A model generated the notes under the pieces. The model was not told the DNA's origin. It worked only from the letters and a program-made list of their open reading frames with translations, and made no database searches. The position numbers and the translations under genes are program-made. From Mugil cephalus (Eukaryota > Chordata > Actinopteri > Mugiliformes > Mugilidae): a stretch of 64,000 nt of DNA. Location: the NCBI RefSeq assembly GCF_022458985.1, contig NC_061770.1, positions 35,197,599-35,261,598 of the forward strand. The letters run 5' to 3'. This document shows, piece by piece, positions 56,462 to 64,000 of this stretch; the first letter of the stretch is position 1; each line of letters begins with the position of its first letter.

Positions 56462-59400
56462 TTACTGGGCCGGGGTGCACCGGTGGCTCTTGTAGGTGCC
56501 CAGGTGGCGGAAGCTCCGCCCACACTGTTGGCAGCAGTACGGCGTGGCCCCGCTGTGGATCCTCTGGTGGGTGTACAGGTTCCCCAGCTCCTTGAAGCGG
56601 CGGCCACACTGAGGGCAGGCGTAGGGGCTCTCGCCGGTGTGCACCCGTTGGTGTCTCTTGAGTCCGGAAAGGACGGAGAAGCCTTTCCCACACTGGGGAC
56701 AAGGGAAGGGGCTCTGGGCGCCGCTGTGGACCAACCGGTGGCTCTTTAAGCGGGCGGCGTGGCGGAACCTCTCCCCGCACTCCGGACACATGAAGGGCTT
56801 CTCTCCGGTGTGGATGCGCTGGTGTTGCCGCAGGTTGCCAAGGTAGTTGAAGTGACGGCCGCACTCCCCGCACTGATACCCTCCTTCGATTTTAATCTCC
56901 TTCTTCATGAGCCCTTCCCCTTGACCGGCGCCGCCGGAAGCCAGTCCCGCGCCGCACTCGTTTTTCCCACCCGCCACCCGCCTGGAGTCACTGCCGCCGT
57001 CTCCCATCGCGGGGACCGCGGAGGAGGAGGAGGTGGACTGGAGGGCCTGGAGACCTTGACCACCAGGACCGGAGTCCAGGTGTATGAGTTTGACGTGCTC
57101 CTCCAGGAACACAGAGTCGGGGCAAAAGGTCCCACACAGGGAGCAGATGTAGGGGTGGCTGGTAAACTGCTGGCCTGAAACAAGAAACGTTTAATGAATT
57201 AAGGTGGAAAACGATCGGTCAACCATCCCAATGGTTAACATCCAAGTCTTAGCTGGTAAACCTTCTGAACCATGAAAATCTGGTGCCAGGTTGTCTACAT
57301 GTGTCTGTAGAGGCTCTGGTTAGATGTTCTGAAGGACATGTAAGGGAGTCCTGCTATGATGGTTCTCGTCCAGTCTGAGGATTTAACAAAAGTCCATTTT
57401 GCAAATGCGTCATAAAATAATCACCTTTTAAGAGCCATTTTATGTTTTATTTTCTTCTTTTTTTGATTGCTGAGCATAATTTATTCACTTTTTTTTCCAG
57501 CAGCCAAGCCCTGATCCCCAGGCCTTGGTAGTTTACCTCTTATCATTCCAGCCTATTGAAGATATACCCAAAGTAAATTGGATGTTTTTCATGCACACTT
57601 TGGTGCTCATTCATGGTCTTGGTCTCTTTTGAAACCCAAGACTCTGAAGTTTCTATCACTAAAGTCAGAATCACTCTAAGTGGTATAGTTCTTTAGTAAT
57701 CAAAGTTGGCACACAGTTAAAAAATAAGAATTATTTTGTTTTGAAACTCAAACACAACTTGTGTACAGAGCTTTGATTGGTTCAAAAAGATACCAAAGTC
57801 CCATATATGACCCAGAGGAACGTTAAAGGGTTAATAAAGCCAAGAACGGGTACCAGCACCATTAGTTTCTATAGAACACAGTACATTGCTGTCCTTGGTC
57901 CGTAAACGTGCTTTGCGTTCTTAAATTATGAGATGGAATTATAATTTAAATTGATGTCCTTCTCACATGTCAGCAATTTTTTTCGTTCTTTCGTTTTTTT
58001 TTTTGTATGTATTATATATACGTAAATATACATACGGACAACTTTTATGCACAAAACTTTAAAAAAGTTCCTGAAAATACAGACTGATCATCAGCCTCGT
58101 TGCTTGTGATTTGCTCGTAACAAAAGTTGGTGTTGACAACTTACAATCCACTAGTCTGACCGACACCTCCCTCACCTGCCTCGGGTCTGTCTGCGTTGCC
58201 CTCAAGGGAACTCCCTCCCTCCTCTGGAGAGCTCGGAGCCTCCATGGAGAACTCGGAGGGCTGGCCGATCGAGAGCGGAGCTTGGGCGTCCTCCAGTTCC
58301 TCTGCTTCCCTTCGGGACGACTCGTCTTCATTGTCGTCGTCCTCCGTGTCGCCACTTTGGTGGTTCTCACACTCCGGCTCCTTTGCGACTGAAGGGGGGG
58401 GGGGTTAACATAGAGACATATTATTATTGGTATTATAGTTGTAACTGTGACTAAACAATCACTATAATAACGTGCTTTGTAATAATATAAGGTATTCTGT
58501 GTTCTGATTATCTGTATGAATTACCTACACAGCACTTTGACTGAAAGCCCTTTATAAGTACAATAATAATTATTATTATTAGGTTGCTATTAACACCACT
58601 TGTGCTCCCACACACACATATTTTGTTGACACTTTGTCTGTTCATATCTGTATTGTCTCATTTCACAATTTAAAATGTATATATATGAATACACACACAC
58701 ACATATATACATATATATATACAGAAGAAAGAAAAATTATTAAAATAAATGGAGCCAGGGACTGAAGAGTAAGGGTGGGAAAAAATACTGATATGGCAAT
58801 ATATTGCGATATTTTTTCTTCCGATACAATATCAATTTTGAATATCTTATTATCGATTTTAAAAGAAAAAGAAGAAGATACGTTTTGGGCCAATGTTGAA
58901 CGACTTCCACACCACCACTGCCACTTTACAAGTGCAATAAATTGGAAATGGATCGTTTGGATTACTCTCGTTTTTTTTTTACTCAATTTTTCCAGTGAAT
59001 TATCGCTGATGTCACCTGATGAACATATATACAATGTGTATTTTAAGCTGCATTTAAAACTTCTCAGTGTAGAACATTGCGATATATCGCAAAAATGTAT
59101 TGCACCGTGACTGAAGTATCGATACGTATCGTTAAGTCTTTGCCAATATCCACCCCCTACTGAATAGAGTGAAAGAATGTTTAAAAAGAGAAGTCACCAG
59201 TAATAAAATGTAATAAAGTGTAGTAAAATTATATTCTCCAGCTTTAGAAAAGACGCGCTAGAGAAACATTTAGGTTATTTACTTCTCCTGCCTGTGGTCA
59301 TAATGTTGTGGCTGATCGGCCGTGTATTTTTTAAGCGCAGACAACGCGTGTTTACCTTTCGCGTCTGCAGAATACTCCATCGGTGCTATCCACTCGTAGT

Positions 59401-60064
59401 CGTACATGCGTTTGCTGCCGGAGGGGAGCATGCCGAAGATGTCATCCGCAGGCCCGGATCCGACCATCCCGTTATCCGGCCACAGGTGCAGGGAGTGCGG
59501 CTCCGGTTCCGACCGAGCGTCCCTGTCACCGCTGCTGGCTTGGTCGCTGCTCTGGTCCCCGTCCACGTCGGCGCAGCCTCTCGAGTTCTTGTCCTTCATC
59601 AGGTAGTCACAGATCGCGTTAATGTTCTCCTTCTTCACGCCGGGCATGGCCGCCTTGGCTCTCCTCGGGTCCGGGTTGTTGTTGTTGTTGTTGTTGTTGT
59701 GCTTCTTGAAGCCCGGTTCCGCAGACGACTCCGCGGTGGCTGCGGAACCGGGGTACGCGTCCCTGGCGTCCCCGTGCACCGTCTCCAGTCTCGCCTTCAG
59801 CTCGTGGATCTCCTCCGTCTTCTGGCGCAGCTCCATTTTCAGGACCCGTATCCGGAGGCTGACCATCTTGCGGATCTCGGACAGCGCCGTCTCCAGCACC
59901 ACCGTGATGTTCCTGCCCAGGTGCTCCGTGATGTCGCTCACCGAGCACAGGAGCTCCTCGTCGGGCTCCAACTCCAGAAAATCGCCCTCGGCTCGACCCA
60001 CCGACCCGGGAGACTCCATGAAGGCGCAGCGGAGTTCGGGGGAGAGACTCGATTTGCGACTCAT
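56462..60064 (-). CDS. Coiled-coil C2H2 zinc-finger protein (three exons)
   Basis: Minus-strand join of 59356-60064, 58176-58388 and 56462-57174 gives one open frame of 544 residues. Donors are AAAG|GTAAAC and GCAG|GTGAGG. Acceptors are TTCAG|TC and TTTCAG|GCC. Both introns are phase 1. Exon 1: acidic start, helical coiled-coil stretch at about 52-95 (EIRKMVSLRIRVLKMEL), eight consecutive Asn (123-130), and a sumoylation-type VKKE (143-146). Exon 2: a Glu/Asp/Ser-rich linker. Exon 3: an atypical finger (C318, C321, H334, H339), IKIE (401-404), and fingers at 409-429, 437-457, 466-486 and 494-514 with TGEKPF-type linkers. A sixth finger has lost its last His. The layout resembles teleost coiled-coil zinc-finger families, so a nuclear DNA-binding regulator is inferred; I do not recognise the specific member or target. 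Confidence 0.82.
57175..58175 (-). other. Intron 2 of the zinc-finger gene
   Basis: About 1.0 kb between exons 2 and 3, AT-rich with a TA-rich patch near 58005-58035. No embedded gene is seen. Confidence 0.7.
58389..59355 (-). other. Intron 1 of the zinc-finger gene
   Basis: About 0.97 kb. It holds a TA/CA-rich patch (58676-58725), an hAT miniature element (58770-59159), and a TcMar terminus fragment (about 59295-59326, ggtcataatgttgtggctga) ending 30 bases before the exon 1 donor. Confidence 0.75.
58770..59159. mobile_element. hAT-type miniature element (390 bp) in intron 1
   Basis: The left end taagggtgggaaaaaata and right end, in reverse, taggggtggatattgg form inverted termini. Sub-terminal palindromic stretches (atattgcgatat, gatacgtatc) are typical of such elements. 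An 8-bp target duplication with one mismatch flanks it: ctgaagag at 58762-58769 and ctgaatag at 59160-59167. No transposase is present. Confidence 0.75.
59679..59702 (-). repeat. Trinucleotide repeat coding for poly-Asn
   Basis: Eight AAC codons in a row (gtt on the plus strand) inside exon 1 of the zinc-finger gene, coding residues 123-130. A pure codon repeat of this kind can vary in length between individuals. Confidence 0.85.
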
Positions 60065-60424
60065 CGGTGGAGGCCTGTCCCGGCTGGAGGCTCTGCTGCC
60101 TGGGGGGAGTCCTGGCGACCTAACGCTGCTGGACGAGTCAGGGTTTAATGTTTAACGATTAATGCTTGGATGATGCTGAGGAAGCTGTGGGCTCTTCTTC
60201 TTCTTCTTCTTCTTCCTCCTCCGCCTCCACTTCTTCTTCGTCTTTGATATTGTTGACAGAAATTGACGCAACTGTGCGTAAAACTACCCCCAGCGGGATG
60301 AGAGCGTAACTACAGCCACCGCCGACAGGGAAACATGGAGGATAAACAAATAAATAAATAAATAAATAAATAAATAACGATAACAACAACAAAGACTGTG
60401 GGGAAAAAAACACACTATTATGAG
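60065..60424 (-). other. 5' flank of the zinc-finger gene
   Basis: Upstream of the first ATG. It has a (GAA)n-type run (ttcttcttc on the plus strand, 60194-60242) and an (AAAT)n microsatellite at about 60345-60376. No TATA box was identified on the minus strand. Confidence 0.45.
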
Positions 60425-61800
60425 ATTAATGTTTTTTTTTCTTATTTTTTTCAGCATAAATCTCTCAAACCACTTCAGCACTTTACAAAACTACCAAAGA
60501 AATCAATTATTTTTCAGGTTTTTAACCCTTTGAATGGTAGTTTGATTACTTAAAGTCACTGATATGAAAAAAATGTGGGAAAAAAAGTCAAAAATATCCC
60601 ATTGACTTCCATTATAACTTCATTTTTTGACCTCTCAGCGGTGACACAATAAAATAATTCATTCTGGAATATTAAGGTTTAATTTATGAGAAACATTATT
60701 GTCATTTCTAATGTTCTACAGTAAAATCAATATTTTCCCTGTTACAGGGCCTATGAATCCATAAAATGTTTTTTATTTCATTAGTTTTTGTGCTTGTGTT
60801 CCAAAAATTGCTATAAAAACTGAACTGATTAATATTTTTTTCTTGTTTTGTTTCTGCACAAATCCTTAAACCACGTCAGCGTTTTACAAAACTACTAAAA
60901 GTTCAATCATTTTGCAGATTTTAACCATTTAAATGCCAGTTTGATTACTTAAAGTCACTGTTATGAAAAAAATGTGGGAAAAAAAGTCAAAAATATCCCA
61001 TTGACTTCCATTATAACTACATTTTTTGACCTCTCAGCGGTGACACAATAAAATAATTCATTCTGGAATATTAAGGTTTAATTTATGAGAAACATTATTG
61101 TCATTTTTAATGTTTGCACTAAAATCAATCATTTCCCTGTTACAGGGCCTATGAATACATAAAATGTTTTTTATTTCATTAGTTTTTGTGCTTTTGTTCC
61201 AAAAGCTGCTATAAAAACTGAACTGATTAATATATTTTTTCTTGTTTTGTTTCTGCACAAATCTCTTAAACCACGTCAGCGTTTTACAAAACTACTAAAA
61301 GTTCAATCATTTTGCAGATTTTAACCATTTAAATCCCAGTTTGATAACTTGAAGTCACTGTCATGAAAACAAAAACAAAAAAAACAACAAAAAAAAATGT
61401 GAAAAGTTAGTTTTCACAAAACTAATATTGGGGGGCTGCGGTTTTTCTTTTTTTTTCAAATCAGTCTTGGATTTGACCAAGATTATACAAAAATATCGAC
61501 TCGATTGCATTATTAGTTTTTGTTGTAGCATCAGGTTTAAAATTTACCCTCTTTTAACCTTAGCAGGTAAAAATATCCCATTGACTTCCATTATAACTAC
61601 AATCTTTGATCTCTCAGCCATGACACAATAAAATGATTCATTCTGGAATATTTGGGTTTAATTTAAGAGAAAAATGGTCAAAATTGTCATTTTTAGTGGT
61701 CAACACTAAAATCAGCCATTTCTCCATTTATAGGGCCCATGAATAAAATGTTTGTTATGTCATTAGTTATTGTGCTTGTGTCTTTGAGCTCAGCAGGTTA
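60425..61800. repeat. Tandem repeat, about 400-bp unit, three copies
   Basis: The marker cccattgacttccattataa occurs at 60598, 60997 and 61577. The first two units are 399 bp apart and close in sequence. The third is more diverged and carries an insertion of roughly 180 bp. Each unit includes acaaaactac, a poly-A with gtgggaaaa, gacacaataaaatga-type and tacagggcctatgaat-type blocks. The family is not recognised and no frame is kept. Confidence 0.8.
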
Positions 61801-63216
61801 TTTTAAAGTGTGTCTGTGTGTGTCTCCACCTTTTGCCTTTTGTTTTAGTGCAAAGAGGAACAAGTGGACAAATTAAGAGTAGAAGTTATTTCCATTGGAA
61901 AAATCGTCTTTGTAAAAACCAAATTTAAACCACTTCAAAAACACTTACAAAGAAAATGTTTTTCACCAGACGTAGAGATGAAGGTTATTATTCATTGTTG
62001 TTTACATATATATTTTTTACATACATATTATTTATATATAAAAAAGTATATGTGTGTATTTAAGTATACTTGTATATTTTAATAGGTATATGTGTAGATA
62101 TACAGTATGTATGTGTATATAAATAATAAGGGCTAATGTAAAAAGAAGAGGGAAATAAACTATTATAATAAACTACATCAACTAGTATTAATAACTTATG
62201 AATAAGGGGCAGAAGTAAATAAATTGTACTTCCTCTCAGCTCTTTTCAGACTTTAAAGGGAAATTATTGTGCTGCTGTTTGTATTTCATTTTTATTTATT
62301 TATGTTTAAGATCGTATCAACCGTCCATTTTTGTATTATCCTTTCTACTTATTTGCTCATATATACAAATAGATAAATATAGTCAAATAAGAGCATCGCT
62401 GTTGCTCTTGTATGTGAACTTGTATAACAAGTTTTAAGAAAGGTTTCTGTTTCTATATCTATATGCAAATGAGCATCACTTAGATATGCACCAATTTGCA
62501 TACATTTCCAGAACAGGCTCAAAGTTCTTGTTTCATTTCGTTACAAGTGTCTACAAAGTGTTTTTTTAGGAGTGAAATGTTCCATAAATCAACCTCTGGA
62601 TTATATATATAACAACATACAACATCCTGGACACTAAAATCCTGCACTTTACACCAGAGTCATCTGACAGCTTCCTTATACGGTGGGAAAAAATTTATAT
62701 GATGGGACACTTTTGCAGGATGTTTATTGCTTTATCGTGCATCTTGTGATTATGCCTCATAAAACCGCTGCACCAGCTTCAGATTAGTTATTCTCCGGCT
62801 CGGCTGCTTCGCCTCTAAAGCTGATACAGGAACCGGAGGAGAGGAAATGCTGAGTCTGTTCCTGGGGGGTGTTTGACCCACATCCACTCAGAACAGGAGG
62901 AAAACTGAAGGGAAGGGAACGGGAGGGAGGTTTTTATTTAATGCTGTGGTGATATTTAGGAGGTGAATATATGCCCCCTCTTGCCCCTGTGCTCTGTTTA
63001 GCTGTTTGGCCACGGGACAAACTTTATTTGCTCAGTGAATGATTATTAACTTGAAACGCTGCACGGCTGGATTTTAAGGAGAAAATGTGGGAAACTTCTC
63101 AGCGTTAAATCCCATAATAAATAAATAAAGAAATAAAAGATGTGGTTATGTGGAGTTGTGTCCTGATAGAGAGACACCAGCATGAATAAAGGTTTAGAAC
63201 ATAAACTGAGAGTATG
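61801..63216. other. Gene-free stretch right of the tandem repeat
   Basis: Includes a degenerate TA/TG-rich patch at 61995-62120. A segment at about 61900-61960 (aaaccacttcaaaaacactt) may be a fourth, broken start of the tandem unit. No exon recognised. Confidence 0.45.
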
Positions 63217-63218
63217 TA

Positions 63219-64000
63219 CAGTGGGGGAAATAAGTATTTGATCCCCTGCTGAATTTGTAAGTTTGCCCACTTCCATAGAAATGATCAGACTCTGGTTTTT
63301 ATGGTTGTTTACTGGTTATGGGTATAGACAGAATATCAGTCGAAAATGCATAAAAAACACACAATCTAAAAGTTATAAATTGTTATGTATTTTATTAAGG
63401 GAAATAAGTATTTGATCCCCAACAATTCACTTAGAATTCAGGCTCCTACAGATTGGCTGGTGCGCATGTGGCACACAGCTGTGCTCAGTCAACTAATTAC
63501 CAATACTCCTGATCTTAACTCGTCATGTATATAAAGCACACCTGCTCTAAGAATCAGTTTCTTACATTCCAACTTCTACAGCACCATGGGCAAGACCAAA
63601 GAGCTGTCAAAAGATGTCAGGGACAAGATTGTAGACCTGCACAAGGCTGGTATAGGTTACAAAACCATCAGCAAAAGGCTTGGTGAGAAGGTGACAACTA
63701 TTGGTGCCATTATTCGCAAGTGGAAGACCCATAAAAGGACCATCAACTGTCCTCGGTCTGGAGCTCCCCGCAAAATCTCGCCTCATGGAGTGAGGATGAT
63801 GATGAGAAAGGAAAACCAAGAAAACAGTTGGCAACACACTGCGCCGTTATGGATTGAACTCTTGCAGTGCCCGCAAGGTCCCCCTGCTCAAGAAGGCACA
63901 TGTACAGGCCCGCCTTAAGTTTGCCAGTGAACATCTAAATGACTCAGAGAAGGCTTGGGAGAAAGTGCTGTGGTCTGACGAAACCAAAGTTGAGCTATTT
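63219..64000 (+). mobile_element. Tc1-like DNA transposon, left part (cut by window end)
   Basis: Follows a TA at 63217-63218 and begins cagtgggggaaataagtatt. An inner direct repeat, gggaaataagtatttgatcc, lies at 63399-63418, the double-repeat arrangement known from Tc1-like elements of fish. A transposase frame starts at 63586. The right end is beyond the window. Confidence 0.88.
63586..64000 (+). pseudogene. Tc1 transposase, internally deleted and frameshifted
   Basis: The frame opens [20 protein letters not shown], the usual N-terminus of this family, and continues through the first helix-turn-helix ([12 protein letters not shown]) and a [17 protein letters not shown] block. Just after 63810 the sequence jumps to [13 protein letters not shown]-type sequence in another frame. 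The part between the two DNA-binding subdomains is therefore missing and the frame is broken. The second frame then stays open past [15 protein letters not shown] and WSDETK (first catalytic Asp region) to the window end. The protein cannot be made whole from this copy; it could still be mobilised by a related transposase if its right end is intact. Confidence 0.85.

Noticed and set aside
59294-60148. 284-codon plus-strand ORF
   Set aside because: Shadow of exon 1 of the zinc-finger gene; valine and leucine runs mirror the poly-Asn and acidic codons on the other strand.

Overview
The window looks like a piece of a ray-finned (teleost) fish genome. Three things point there: single-exon and multi-exon vertebrate genes lying far apart, long non-coding stretches packed with Tc1/mariner and hAT DNA-transposon remnants of the kinds common in fish, and a teleost-style coiled-coil C2H2 zinc-finger gene. 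Nothing is bacterial or viral in organisation: no operons, no CRISPR array and no phage genes.

Layout. 1-2.2 kb: probable 3' end and 3' UTR of a plus-strand gene that lies mostly off the left edge, with an hAT miniature element (628-1006) inside it. 2.2-24 kb: gene-poor DNA with AT-rich repeats, a decayed LINE, Tc1 fragments, 105-107 bp minisatellite copies and several dispersed repeat families. 25142-27286 (+): an intronless group XIV C-type lectin/EGF transmembrane receptor, best read as CD248 (endosialin). 27.3-34 kb: more transposon debris. 34062-46437: a tandem duplication of about 6.2 kb. Each unit carries one intact, intronless, minus-strand somatostatin receptor gene (36253-37359 and 42447-43553) that differ by one residue. 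47.87-48.07 kb (-): a TATA box and a candidate first exon with a good splice donor, possibly the distal promoter of the receptor. 48-56 kb: repeats, two notable hairpins and a weak exon candidate at 54.2 kb. 56462-60064 (-): a three-exon C2H2 zinc-finger gene assembled here from splice sites (544 residues). 60.4-61.8 kb: a tandem repeat of about 400 bp. 63219-64000: the left part of a Tc1 element with a broken transposase, cut by the window end.

How the parts relate. A somatostatin receptor beside a group XIV lectin receptor is a known vertebrate pairing: from memory, SSTR1 lies near CLEC14A, and SSTR4 near THBD and CD93. CD248 beside a receptor of the SSTR1/4/6 class fits a third member of that paralogous set and suggests the receptor may be the fish SSTR6 type, although its residues also resemble SSTR4. 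The most interesting finding is the tandem receptor duplication. It has a 5-bp microhomology junction lying inside an hAT element, near-identity over most of its length (even a TA microsatellite is unchanged), and a sharp island of divergence over the 5' leader and start codon.
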